A stretch of DNA of 64,000 nucleotides from Tetrastigma voinierianum (GCA_016808115.1 JAEQBH010000033.1:1101001-1165000), one strand, 5' to 3'. Shown: positions 34,337-46,319, counted from the first letter of the stretch. A program made the numbers and translations. Notes: generated by a model not told the origin, from the sequence alone.

Positions 34337-36999
34337 GATCTGCAGAGTTGGTGCCTAAGTTCAGGCGATGGTGTTGAACCTTGTGATCCTCATCTGAAGT
34401 TCTCGTGAGCCCTCAGCTTTTATCATTTTACCGTTTTTTTCGAACATGTTAAAAAAATAAATAAATTACCGCGGGATTGTTTTTGTAGGCTTGTGCCTTT
34501 GTCTTCTTTACTTGGTCAGTTCCAATGGGTTAGAGATTGTAAATCAAAGTTGAATTTGAATCCAATGGAAGAAGTCATCTTTGAACCTCACAGTAGTGGA
34601 GTAACTTTGTGGAAGCGCCTGAGACAATCAATGCTCAATTAAGTCATAGGAAATTGACCTTATGGAAAGCGATGTAAACAAGAGGAATTGATGGACTTCA
34701 AAGAGTGAAATGAGCATCAAATTTGACAACTGCGATGCTCCATTTCAAGGCTCACCCGATCGGCCCGAAACTTGTGTGTTCACGAGAGAGTGAATCGGAA
34801 GAAGAGTGTCTGATTGACACCACAGTTGATGAGCAATGTAATTAGCAAAAAGAAGAAACCTCCCTAATGCTGACTGAGGAGGGTAATGGAAAGGAAGAAA
34901 TGGAAGAGCCCCAGAAGTCCACTGCCTAATCCACAAACAACCCATTGCCAGAAGCACCCTCTCTTGATCTAGTGTATACCTGCATGCCTGACCAGCCCCT
35001 GAAGCACCCAGCCAAGGTCATCCATCTCTGATGCCATACGCAAAACCTCGAGAAGCTAGTGGCCATTGTTCGAGCCTTCGATCACTATCCAAGATGATGG
35101 CGACGGCTCACTGCTTGCATGGCATAGTGGATAGTTCGGTGCGGAGGTTCGGACATGGAGCACACAAGCCTCGGCGAACGCAATCTCAGCCGGTTCAGTA
35201 GCCTCGAGAGCAAGGAATTGGTTTGGGGGAGCACAGTCTCCCCCAATTTTTTTTTTAATTTTTCTTTTTTTTTTTGTTTTATTTTAGTTTATTTTGATTT
35301 CTTTAATTTTTGTTTTTAGATTTTCTCTAATTTTTAAGTTAATCTTTGTTCTAGCTTGTTTCTCACTTTTTTGCAATTTTTCTAAAATTTTCTTGTATTA
35401 ATTTTTGCAGTTTGTGTGAAAATTTTGAAATAGGAATGAAGATCATAAAAGCAGGAAAAATAGAGGAATTTTCGCTATTGTAGCGAAAATTTCGCTCCCT
35501 CTCTCCTATTTTGCCTCATGATTTTGTTTTGAACATAACCTTTTCATCTGATATCGTTTTTCGGTGAATTTCATCTCGTTGGAAATCTTAGAGAGTGTAG
35601 AATCTAAATATGGCCAGAAATAACACATTTAACATTTTGAAAAATGAGTAATATTCAAAATGTTCAAGCTGGCTGCCACCCTCTCTTTTCTTCCTCTTAA
35701 CTTGTTCATCTTAAGCCCAAATGGAGTGAATAAGGTCTCTCGGAAACTTGCGGCGTCTCCACATCCAAAATTGTTGTTTCTCATCAAGAGGTGTCCTTCC
35801 TCTCTTAAAAATTCCACTCCATGGCCACATTGAGGACAATGTCGAATTTGGTTGGAGGGAGAGTTAAGGAAGGCAGTGTTGTTTATGTTTTGAGCAAGAC
35901 TTTTTGTTTAGTTAATGTCTTGCTAGTTAGTTTGTTTTTCGAACTACTTTGTTAGTTTTCATTTGCACCATTTTTTTTTTTGTTTTTTTTAGTTGTGTGT
36001 TTTTCCTATCCTACAGTTTGAAAAGTTGAAACTTTGTCCAATTATTTCATTGTTAGATTGGTTCCATGCCTAGTTGAGTGATTGATTAGTTGAATTCTTG
36101 TTTTATTTAACCTTTTTCTTCCACCTTTATCTAACCACACACCGAGCACATTAGGTTTCAATAATAGGCTGAAAAATTGCATTACCCCCTTTACTTTGCA
36201 AAACCTATCCTAGTGTCGTTTACTACCTTTAATAGGTTAAAGACCCCTGTTGAAAATAAGGCCAATGAGTCTTCCAAAAAGAAAAATAAAAAAAAGCAGA
36301 AGAATAAAATTGAAGCCTTTACGTGAAACACGAGCGAGTGCGAGGGTTTATGGTGAAAGACTTTTCGCACAGTGCCACTAAGAGCGATGATTTGGGAGCC
36401 TGGAGCTTAGTGTTTGCTACACGGGTGGATGGGCGAGGGTTTGGCAGTTGTAGGTGTTGGTGTCTCGAAATCATTTGGAGTTGAAGGTGAAGCACAGGAA
36501 GAGTTTGGTTGAAATCCTTATGGCTTGGTGCCCTAAACCTTAACTGGTTGGGAGACATCGGCAAATCCCCATTACATGACTTTGGTGAAGTCAATTCCTC
36601 GGCATTGCACCCTACAACACAAAAAGAATTGTGGAATAAAGTGGGTCTGATCTATTTAGGATTAGTTAGCATCTTGGGGTTGTGCCGATGGCAGTTGGGA
36701 AAGTGCAATTTGGCAGTTTATTGTTGAGATCTAATCAAACAAACACTTAGATTTTGGTGGAAGTCTATGGTTGATTCACTAAGAAGGAGGCTTTTTTCAT
36801 ACTCAATTTTGTATGACATTCATTCTCTCAAGATAGTTATTAGGCAATGGTTTGATGATTCTTACTTAGCGTTAGGCATTACTCATTGACAACCTTTTTG
36901 AAATAGCATTCTTGGTGAACATAATTTTGATTTTGTTTTGTATGCTCTTTCTTTCATTCTTCCATTGCTAAGGGACTAGCAATGTGTGGAGTTGAAGTG
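34337..36999 (+). mobile_element. Element B internal region, non-coding
   Basis: About 2.7 kb between the LTRs contain no Gag or Pol motif on either strand, so the element is non-autonomous (LARD-like). Features are a GGTTTGGGGGAGCACAGTCTCCCCCAA inverted polypurine motif near 35220, a GCGAAATTTCGC-type pair at about 35469-35495 like the array in LTR A, and the TTGCTA/TAGCAA hairpin at 36965-36982 beside the 3' LTR. ORFs at 34745-34957, 35629-35817 and 36319-36594 have no recognisable product. Confidence 0.8.
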
Positions 37000-37842
37000 T
37001 GATTAGTGCTTTCAAAGTGCTATTTTGAACCACATTTATTACGAGTTTTTGACACTTTGCGTACTAATTAGCATGATAACCAATTTGAACATTAAGGTCT
37101 CTACTATTCTACGATCGCATAACGGCTAATTTATAGTTTTTGCAAGCTATTTATGCCGCAATTGTTGAGTTGATCCAAGCACGAAGAATTCGAGTCAAAC
37201 TAGCATTGCAAATTATAGACTATAAGGAAAGAAGAGCATAAAATACAAAAGAAAATGGTGCGTAGCACAAATTGGAGTCTTGAGAAATTGTCTGTCTTGC
37301 TTGGTCTACTCATGCAGCTGTTCACCCCATAAGCCACTTTGCTGCCTTTCTGAGTTACACATTTTGCCTTTTGTTACAAGTTTTTGCTTCTTCCCTATTT
37401 AACCCTTGTAATAGCTTTTGTTTTGGTTTGTTTGTAATTTCCCTTGCTCGAGAGCACTATATATTTCGGTCGAGTTCACGTAAGAAAATCACTTAATCAA
37501 TAAATTTTGGGGCGGAAGGTTTTGACGCTTTTCAATTTTCTCATTTTCTTCTTTCTCTCCTTTTCGTCGCACAGGCACAGCCAAACACCCTCGGGGATGT
37601 GACTCGAGGAGGATGAGCGGCTACAAAACCCTTTCCTTGGAGTGGGAGGCAATGAGCATGGGATCGAGCAGGCGAGGTTTTCATGTTTTTAGCGACGTAT
37701 TTTCTACCATTTATGGTTTCGTTCAAACGTAAGCTTTAATCCCTTCGGGTTGCTTTGAATGATTAGTATTTGATAAGCTTTTGGGTTCATTGAATGCTTA
37801 TTGGTAGATCCATTGACATCCGTTAGTTATCATCTATGGGTT
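37000..37842 (+). mobile_element. Element B 3' LTR, 5' portion (broken)
   Basis: It starts TGATTAGTGCTTTC and follows the 5' LTR to CATCTATGGGTTA, where similarity ends and element C sequence begins. About 600 bp of the LTR are missing here. A second, overlapping LTR piece lies at 46320. Confidence 0.85.
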
Positions 37843-38099
37843 AACTAAATATTAACTCAATATTCAGACGAACGAAGGAAATGCTAATTTGGACATTTCG
37901 AAGAAAAATAACAAAAATAGCTTTTCAAGCAGTTGTTATTTTTAGCCACTAACCTTTAACAAACCATATTGAAAAATATTTTTGACCAGACTAATCCTAT
38001 TGATCTGAGTTTTCTTTGATTTCAGGAAGACCTTTAATGCATAGGAAATAGGGATGCAATCACGATTCAGCGAGACAACGAGTGGAGAGAACGGATCTT

Positions 38100-38660
38100 A
38101 AGAAAGACAAGAGCTGAAGCAATGACGCTGCGGCAAATGAAGGATTAAGCGGTCACGACTGACCCGGGAATTTGCGACGAGAGATACCCTGAGAGCAAAA
38201 CAACATGGAGGACTTTATGAAATCATTCATCGAGATAAATATTTGCGCGATGAAACGACGACAATAGATACTAACAATTTTAAGCTCAAGCCATTACGAT
38301 CACCATGGTTCCATGAGCCGAATTCACTTTAGTCATTCACTGAAAATCGATAAGCGGGGCGATTTACGAAAATAGCGATTCAATTAAGTTGAATGGTGTG
38401 GTAAGAGTTATCCGGTTGCGATTGTTCCCATTCTCTTTACGAATATGGGCTGCGACATGGTTTAATTCACTACCATATGAATCGGTTAACACATGGGGAG
38501 GAGGCGTGGGAGCTTATTTCGCGAGATTCTTTCCCCCATCCATATTCTTAACAAAAGAAGTACTAATTCAGCAATGGGGAGATGAGGATATGTATCTTGC
38601 TTGGAAGGATCTTCTTGAATACAACATTGTCACTCTGAATCTTCGGGGAATAAGCGAGCT
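38100..38660 (+). pseudogene. Athila/Tat-type Gag fragment (element C)
   Basis: The best part (38389-38676, plus strand) reads VIRLRLFPFSLR, then ATWFNSLPYESVNTWGG, AYFARFFPPS and LIQQWGDEDMYLAWKDLLE. This is the core Gag domain shared with element D and with plant Ty3 elements in general. Upstream frames give MEDF and TNNFKLKP, the N-terminal Gag landmarks. Downstream the sequence passes within about 50 bp into 3' non-coding sequence with no protease or polymerase, so roughly 4-5 kb of pol have been deleted. The 5' end (37843-38100) abuts the broken LTR of element B with no LTR or primer site. Confidence 0.82.
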
Positions 38661-41613
38661 AAAGAGAGTGGAATGAATGATGAACAAGTTGTCGGAGTCA
38701 TAGAGCCCAAATTTGGATGCATTGACATTGGATAGACAGAAAGTCAAACTAGGAAAAACTAAAAATGGGCTTGAGTTGTGGAAAGAATGAAGATTGTACA
38801 AAAACAAGAACCTCTGAAATCACATTTCAGGACAACTGATATAACATGAATGGAATCAAAAAGGGGAGTTTCTTATTCTTTTCTCTTTTCTTTTATTTTA
38901 CTTGTATTTGATTTGAAATAATTGTTAGAATTTTATATTTGATATAGCATGATTGCAAGTTTGGGGGAGTTTTATCTTGTGTTGAATCTTAACTATTGAA
39001 TATGAGGCAGTAATGAAATTGTCAAATTCTTGCATGATAAAAATAGTGAGTGGTAGTCGTTTTGAGTGAAAATTGAATAACTTTGATCTTCTTGTGGGAG
39101 TGGATTGTTTTGTTTGGGACCCTAACTCTTGATTGAAGAGTTAACCATGAAAGCTAGAGTATGAAGAATAAAAAGAGGAGAAGAAAATGAAAAAGATGAA
39201 TTCTAGTCATAACCGAAATATAAGAAGGAAAGAACATTCCCTGTCATGACTCAAATTTTCAGGTCACAACTTAAAAATCTGAAGTCGTGACTTCCAGCAG
39301 CTAATGCCTTGACTTAATGGCCCGCTAGTTAATGTATTGACTTGAAAAGGCAATGTCGAAACATTAAACCCAGTGTCTAGTCTCATTCAAAATCCATGGA
39401 ACTACAATTCCCCCAAACCTTTCAAATTTTGCGAGAATAAATGGTCATAAATGCAGAGACAGAAACTTATATCTTGATCTAACCAAATTGTGGAATACTC
39501 TCGGTCTCAAGGAGAATAATCAGAGGGAAGTTAAGACATTCAAGAAAAACGATCAAAATTCTCAATAAAAGCCACAAATCTCAGTTGAAAATATAAGAAG
39601 AGCATAAATTGAGGAATCTCATTTAATCTTCTCATCGAGAATTGAAGGAAATAACAAAAGACCTTGTTCTTCCCAAAGAGGCATGAAATCCTTTATAAAA
39701 AGGATGGGAACAAAGGAAGAGAAACAAGCAAAAAGAATGAAGAGAAGGGAGAATGAGAGCAAAAGAAGAGTCCAAGGATTGCAAACACAGTTTTATGGAA
39801 TGAATGGAGTCGGAAAACAAACCAATTCCATTCTTTGTTCCATAAAATATGGTGTCATCCAGAGAGCGGTTGATGGGAAGGGAATAGGAAGAAGGGTTAA
39901 TTAGAACCCATCAATAAGAAGCTCCAAAGAAAAAGGAGAAGCAGCCCCAATTTGTTGCACGACCTTGTTAACGGCCGAATCACTCTTGGAGGAGCACAAG
40001 GTCTGGTGAGCCAAATTTTGAAGCAGGGACTACAACCTTCCGAAGAAGATTTAGGAATTTAGGTAAAGAAATAAGGGATTCTTCTCGAACTTAGATACGG
40101 TTAGTAGATGCAAAAGCAGTTGTAAGATCGGTGTTTTGCGATAGTTAAATAAATTTCCTTCTGATTTGCAAATTTGTTGTTCATGATCTATGAATTTTAA
40201 TTCTGTTTCATTTTAGTTTCTGGGTTGATTAGTAGATTGAATAAATATGTAAACTGCAGAATAAGTGCTGAATAGAAAATAATGCAATTTAATTAAAACA
40301 CAAAATTGCATAATTGAATGGAAATTTGGCTGCTGAGTTCAGAATAAGGATGGTTATACAATTGACGGAACAAAACAATTATTTTGAATTTGTAGTATGA
40401 ACAGTGAGTCAGGAAACCTGCTGGAAGTAACATCTTTTAATTCTCATAAACTGATATGAGTCAAGAAATCCTTAGGGTGAATAACAGTTAATCAACTCAA
40501 ATTCTAGAACTTGTTAGATTATTGATCAAGGCGAAATCCTAGGTGATACAACCAACAAATGATCACGGGCCAATCATGGAAAGTTTGAGCCATTCCGACC
40601 ACCTATTTCTGTCTTTGATGCATATACCTTATTCAGAAATTGAGCAAACAAGCCTTAGTCTCAAAAATAAGCCAGTAAGGTTTACAAACCCATCCTAAAG
40701 AAGCAACCCTCCAAAAGAACCTGTGATTACCAGAGAATTAAAAAAGAAAGGAAGGAATAAAGTTTGGGGGAGTTTAAATTATGAGGAACTCAAGGAGAAA
40801 ATACAGAAAAAGGGACTGAAAAGAAAAGGATCTGAATTAGAAAAATATAGCAGAAAAGAAGGTTTAAGGGAATAGGTTTTGTCTTGTGGCCTAACTCTCT
40901 TGAACAATTAAGTTCTTAGGGGAGTTTCAACACCTAGTACCCTAATGTCATCTGGTATGGGAGCTACTAACCCAAAGTTCGCTAAGAGTGTTAAAAAGCC
41001 TAAAAAGACAAAAAACATAGCACTATTCCTGAATGGTGATAAGAAGGAAAATTTCCCCAGTTTGAATTACAGAAGAGAATTGGGAGCATGCATTTTTGAA
41101 TAGAAGAAAATCAAGGTGGTATCCCAAACATGAAGTTTGGGGGAGTTATTTAAAGAAAATACAAGGAGGAAAGGGCAGTATGTGAGTATAAGGGGAAAAG
41201 GAATAATGGTAATCTAAACCTAAAAATCCCATCCATCACCACCCGCACCTAAGCTAAAATTACAAACCCAGGCGATTGATCCACGAAGGTTGTAATCACC
41301 TACATTAGTGGAGATCAATATGAACAACAAGCCTATGGAATTTGGAAAATAAGGAAAAGATCAAAACTGTGAAAATCCTCTAATGGTTGATTGACTCATT
41401 AAGGAAATGAGAAAGAAAAATAACTTGCATTTCAGCAGGATCAAGTAACTATACTGTTTGTAAAATAATTTCAACAATTTGGTTTTGTATACTGGAGAAA
41501 GTAGAGATTAACCTTGAACTGGACTTGAAGCTAGATGAACAGAAAACAATGCATTCCTTGTAATTCAATCAAATTGATTGCTACTGCAAAACAGAACAGA
41601 AAAATGTCCTTTT

Positions 41614-41662
41614 TGTTTGAGGACAAACAATTCTTTCTCTCCTTTGCTTGAGGACAAGCAAA
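41614..41662 (+). other. Two hairpin motifs before the 3' polypurine tract
   Basis: TTGTTTGAGGACAAACAA (about 41616) and TTTGCTTGAGGACAAGCAAA (41643-41662) are perfect or near-perfect stem-loops with a GAGGA-type loop. They lie within 70 bp of the LTR. A hairpin at this place is a recurring feature of plant Athila/Tat-type elements. Confidence 0.65.
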
Positions 41663-41667
41663 ACTTT

Positions 41668-41681
41668 AAGTTTGGGGGAGT
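41668..41681 (+). promoter_or_regulatory. Polypurine tract of element C
   Basis: AAGTTTGGGGGAGT lies immediately before the LTR start TGATGAACTT at 41683. It is the expected plus-strand primer for reverse transcription. Confidence 0.85.
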
Positions 41682-41682
41682 T

Positions 41683-43978
41683 TGATGAACTTAAAAGTCA
41701 TCTATTTTTAGTCCATTTTTGTTGATTTTCATCACGAAAGGAATTATTAATATCACCGAAATATGGAAGAAACTCACCAATTTGTTATTAGCGAACGATG
41801 AAAGAAAGAAGAAAAAGCGATGAAAAATCACGACAATTGGAGGAGTAAAAGTCACGAGAAAATGGCGGGGCGAAATAGAAAGCAAGCGGATTAATTAATG
41901 TTGCATTTTTGGGTTTGCATAGTCGAGTTATGAAAGCGTAAAACATCGAGAAAATTGAAGGAAATTTGATGCAGTCGTGACGGGGGATCCACCTGAAGTC
42001 GAGCGTGATGATTAAAGAGACTTAATGAATGATGTCGCGACAACCTCGTGATGTCGCGACAAAGGTTAATGTCGCGACAAGGGATGGAGGTCGCTGACGA
42101 AGAACACTTGGAAGCTATCACAGGTTTGAAAAGATGAAACTCCTATGACTTAAGATGTTATTACGACGGAAGAGGGCGATGTCGCGACACGAAAACTAAG
42201 CGATTGAAAGCTGCAGACAGGCTGATGTCGCGACCAAAGGCGATGCCAGCGGCAGAAGAAGACAACGATTGAAAACGCGAGAAGACGCTGAGCTGATATG
42301 GCGACAAAGTTGATGTCCGCGACAACATGAGCGACCGATTGAAAGATCTGCGAGAGCATAAAGTGATGTCGCGACAAGGGATTGATGTCGCGACATAAGA
42401 AGACACCAGTTCATAGCTGCAGAGACTTAAGTTGATGTCGCGACGTGAGATCGATGTCGCGACGTGAATGATGTCGCGACAAGGGATTGGTCGCGCGACA
42501 CGAACGATGGCATGGGCGATCCGCGGGAAATCCCGCAAAGATTACATTGGGATTAGGGCAACCAAACACCTATAAATAATGACTACCGGGAGAAAAGTAG
42601 TCGCGGCGAAGCGAGAGAGATCAGGGTAACTGAAACTCATTTTCTTTTCTTTTCTTTTCTTTTCTTTTCTTATTTTTCTTTTCTTGTTTCCGTCGTTTTA
42701 GATTAGATTATTTTTCATCTTTCTTTATTTTCGTTTATTTTACGGATACGGATATTGTCGTTTTGAAGCGGCGAATGCGGGGTATTCTTTTCAAATTACT
42801 ACGGAATGTTTGAAGTTCGGACAAATTTGCGGAGTCGATTTTCCGGTTTCAAATTACGATTATTCTTACGTCGGAATCTTTTGTAGTGTTGTAATTCAGT
42901 AGCGAAAACCCGAGCTTCCATTAAGTGAATGCTATAGTCAAAATTTATCTTTCTTATAGTTGTTTCCAGCGACTTGCGAATTTCAGTTTATGAATTTACT
43001 TCTGGTTTTAGGTTTATTGTTTTTGATCTGAATATCAGTTTCTTATACCCGTTTAAGAATTCTTTCATTGCTCTGATTTCAAGGAAGTCCTCTGAGTGAC
43101 ACAGAGAAGACATTCCTGAGAGTTATGAACATTTCCTGGAAGGTATATTAATCTGCTATTAGAGATCTAATGAGCTTTGTAAGTTTACTTGGATAAATCC
43201 TCTTCTCACTTGAAATCAAGATTGAGTTGAATGAGTTATCAATTTAAACAAGCAGAGAGTTCACCTCAATTCGAATAGTGAAGCCAATCCACGTGTTGGG
43301 CGAGATCTGTCAAGGAGAGGGTGATCTATTTTAATTTCGAGAAGAGTAACACAGGATTGTATACTTGCTTGGCCAAGATGGCAGGAATAAGGTTACGGTC
43401 CATAAAATGGGTATGAAGTATTACGAAAAGAAAAATACCCAGTTAAAAATTCCCAATTAAAAGTAGTTATCTAATTCTGTCTTGAAAGAATCGGGAAAAT
43501 TAGATAATGAAATGTGTGGAGTGTGGAGAGATCGGTATCTTCGCGCCCAGCGGGCGATTTTAAAACACGAAATACGAAAATTTTATCAAAGCGTTATCTA
43601 CGAGAATTGATACTTCACTATAGCGATATTCTTGATATTGTCCTCGAAAGATACTTATTCGATGTCCATTTATTTTTCTTAACTATTCATTATTCTTTAT
43701 TCTTTATATTCGATTTATTTGATCGCTCGATTTTTTCTTGTACTGCATATTTTCGAACTGCAAAATTTGACCACAATATATTTATAGTCCCGAATAGTAT
43801 GGAGCTTGGTAGTCGGGAGTAGTTGATTTAAAATTCTTGAGATCTCTGTGGGATCGATATCTGGACTTATATCCATTTTATTACTTGTGGACTTGTGCAC
43901 TTGCAGAATAACAGGCCAAAACCGAATTTAAAAAATGATTTACTCTAGGAGATTTTTGGTTTATATAGTAGAACGTCA
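41683..43978 (+). mobile_element. Element C LTR (2296 bp) between PPT and PBS
   Basis: It runs TGATGAACTTAAAAGTC to TAGAACGTCA. A polypurine tract precedes it (as for a 3' LTR) and a tRNA-Asp primer site follows it (as for a 5' LTR), so a single LTR is shared by two internal regions. It contains a 19-bp-spaced GTCGCGAC array. An inverted, diverged copy of its first 1.8 kb lies at 44531-46319. Confidence 0.85.
42034..42500. repeat. Near-perfect GTCGCGAC array with about 19-bp spacing
   Basis: Exact GTCGCGAC occurs at 42034, 42053, 42071, 42181, 42227, 42368, 42387, 42437, 42456 and 42473, plus GTCGCGCGAC at 42490. Neighbouring sites are 17-19 bp apart, often in the context GATGTCGCGACAAGGGATT. 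This is the least decayed array in the window. Confidence 0.93.
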
Positions 43979-44176
43979 ACAAGTTTTATGGCGCCGTTGC
44001 CGGGGATTAGACAATAGTCCTTTGGTAATAGTGTCATAAATTTGTATATGTTATTTGGTCACTCAACAAGTTTTTATGGCTAGCAGGGATTAGACAATAG
44101 TCCTTTGGTAATAGTGTCATAAATTTGTATATGTTATTTGGTCACTCAACAAGTTTTATGGCGCCGTTGCCGAGGA
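43976..44176 (+). repeat. Triplicated primer-binding segment
   Basis: A unit of 87 then 83 bp beginning TCAACAAGTTTTATGGC recurs at 43976, 44063 and 44146. Primer sites matching the tRNA-Asp 3' end lie at 43989-44006 (TGGCGCCGTTGCCGGGGA, perfect) and 44159-44176 (one mismatch). In the middle copy the site is damaged (TGGCTAGCAGGGA). Confidence 0.92.
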
Positions 44177-44348
44177 TTGGCGCGGTTCACTTTCTCTCAT
44201 TGGAAGTTGACATTTTGAAGAACGGGTAATTTGCTAATTTAGGCAATTTTTATTTTTATCTTTTTTGTTGTGAATTGTTTGTTAGTTAATTTTTATTTTA
44301 TTATTTATCTTTATTTTCTTTTGTTTTTCTTCTTATTTGTTGGTACTT

Positions 44349-44495
44349 ATGGAGGAACATTCAATAGAAGATAGATTTGCCTTCATAGAAGCCAAGCTTG
44401 AACTACTTCATCAATTGGACCAAAGAATTCACAATGACTCACTCATGGAACAAGGACCAAACTCCCATGATAAGGCAATACTCCTTGTTCCATGA
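44349..44495 (+). pseudogene. Gag N-terminal start (element C), truncated by fold-back
   Basis: An ATG at 44349 opens 48 codons, MEEHSIEDRFAFIEAKLELL then HQLDQRIHNDSLMEQG. The reading continues through the centre of an inverted repeat and stops at 44493-44495. Position after the primer site suits the Gag start or an upstream leader ORF. The C-terminal part is an accident of the palindrome. Confidence 0.55.
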
Positions 44496-44527
44496 GTGAG
44501 TCATTGTGAATTCTTTGGTCCAATTGA
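44411..44527. repeat. 46-bp perfect inverted repeat, 25-bp loop
   Basis: Arms 44411-44456 and 44482-44527 are exact reverse complements. This is the turning point of the larger fold-back between the LTR at 41683 and its inverted copy. Confidence 0.95.
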
Positions 44528-44530
44528 TCT

Positions 44531-46319
44531 AATTCTTTCGAAGACAAGGAATTAGATAACTACTTTTAATTGGGAATTTCCTTAATCTGGGTATTTTTCT
44601 TTTGCAATACTTCATACCCATTTATGGTATAAACCTTAAGCTCCTAAGTTGCTCCCGGTCAAGCAAGTTATACAACTTCAGTTACTCTTCCTCGAAATTA
44701 AAATAGATCACCCTCCTTGATTAGATCTCGTAACACGAGATTGGCTTCACTATTAGATTAGGCTGAACTCTCTGTTTGTTTAAATTGATAACTCATTCAA
44801 CTCGATCTTGATTTCAAGTGAGAAGAGGATTTATCGGAAATAAACTTACAAAGCTCATTAGATCTCTAATAGCGAGTTAATATACCTTCCGAAATGTTCA
44901 TAACTCTCGGGAATGTCTTCTACGTGTCCCTTTCAGAGGACTTCCTTGATCTCGAGAAACAATGAAAATTGTAAGCGAACAAGAAAGCGTGTCGGATCAA
45001 AAACAATAAACCTAAAACCAGAAGTAAATTCATAAACTGAAATTCGCAAGCCACTGGAAACAACTACAGGAAAGATAAATTTTGACTATTGCATTCACTT
45101 AATGGAAGGCTGGAGTTTCTCGATTCTTGAATCACACACCTACGACATTCCTACGATCATAAGAATAAGCGCAATTTGAAGCTGGAAAAATCGGAATTCG
45201 AGAGAAATTTAATGCAGACAACATTCGGGTGGTAATTTGAAAAATTAGATGCATTCGACACGCTCAAAACGACCAACATCAGATCCAGAAAATAAAACGA
45301 AAATAAAGAAAGATGAAAAATAATCTAATCTAAAACGACGGAAACACGAAAAGAAAAATAAGAAAAGAAAAGAAAAGAAAAGAAAGAAAGAGCCTTAGGC
45401 TACGGATCTCTCCGCCGCCGCTGCGACTTGCCTTTTCTCTGGGTAGGCGCTTGTTATAGGGGTTTCTGTTGGTCCACTATCCGATGCATTCTTTTGTGGA
45501 TTTCCAAGTGGGCGGCCCATGTGCATTGAATTAGCGACCTCGAATCCTTGTCGCGACATCATTCCATGCATGGCATCGATCTCAAATCGCGACATCAACT
45601 TAAGTCTCTGCCCGGTATGGGCGGGTGTCTTCTTGTGTCGCGGCGATCAATCCTTGTCAGCGACATCTTTATACGCTTGCATCTTTTAACGGTCGTTCTG
45701 ATGTCGTGACATCAATCTCTTGTCGCGACATCGTTTCATGTCTTCTATGACTTTCAAACATTGTCTTCATACATGAACATCAGCTCTTGTCAGCGACATC
45801 GGCTCATGTCTTTGCGACTAGCTTTCAGAAGCTGTTTAGCGTTGTCAAAAAACAATGGTCTCTATCGTGATAACATATTAGTCATAGCGGTTCATCTTTT
45901 GGCTGTGATGGCTTCCGGCGCTTCTCTTGTCGACCTCCATCCTTGTCAGCGACATACGACCTTTGTCAGCGACATCCACGGCGAAATTGTCAGCGACATC
46001 ATTCATTAAGTCTCTTTTAATCATCGGTGCGACTTGTGATCCTGTCGCGACACGCATCAAATTCCTTCAATTTTCTGATGTCAGAAGCGTCATAGCGGAC
46101 TATGCAAACCTTGTACAACATTAATTAACGATTGTTCTATTTCTTTGCCATTTTACGCACTTTTACTCCTCGGTGTTTGTAATTTTCTACTTCTTTTCTT
46201 CTTTCTTTCACGCTCACATGGCAACGATTGGTGCGTTCTTCATATTTATGTGTTCATTCCTTTTGGATGAAAATAAAATAGAAAAATGGACTAAAAATAT
46301 ATGACTTTTAAGTTCATCA
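44531..46319 (-). mobile_element. Inverted partial copy of element C LTR
   Basis: Read on the minus strand it starts TGATGAACTTAAAAGTCAT at 46319 and follows LTR C to the position equivalent to 43492, then jumps to Gag sequence. Relative to the left arm about 0.9 kb is missing (the LTR end, primer site and leader). The arms differ at many sites, so they are not a copied read. It contains an inverted GTCGCGAC array at about 45540-46060. Confidence 0.88.

Larger units (their letters stand above)
38700..41682 (+). other. Element C 3' non-coding region with repeated polypurine tracts
   Basis: This is homologous, in opposite orientation, to 28591-31680. It contains four identical 14-mers AAGTTTGGGGGAGT at 38957, 40760, 41133 and 41668, the last directly before the LTR. 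A group of decayed GTCGCGAC sites lies at 39240-39360. The ORF at 39632-39820 lies in the segment shared with 30.4-30.6 kb and is not recognisable. Confidence 0.75.

Noticed and set aside
36319..36594. 91-residue ORF, minus strand
   Set aside because: It is inside non-coding element B, is proline/serine-rich with no motif, and starts without supporting context.
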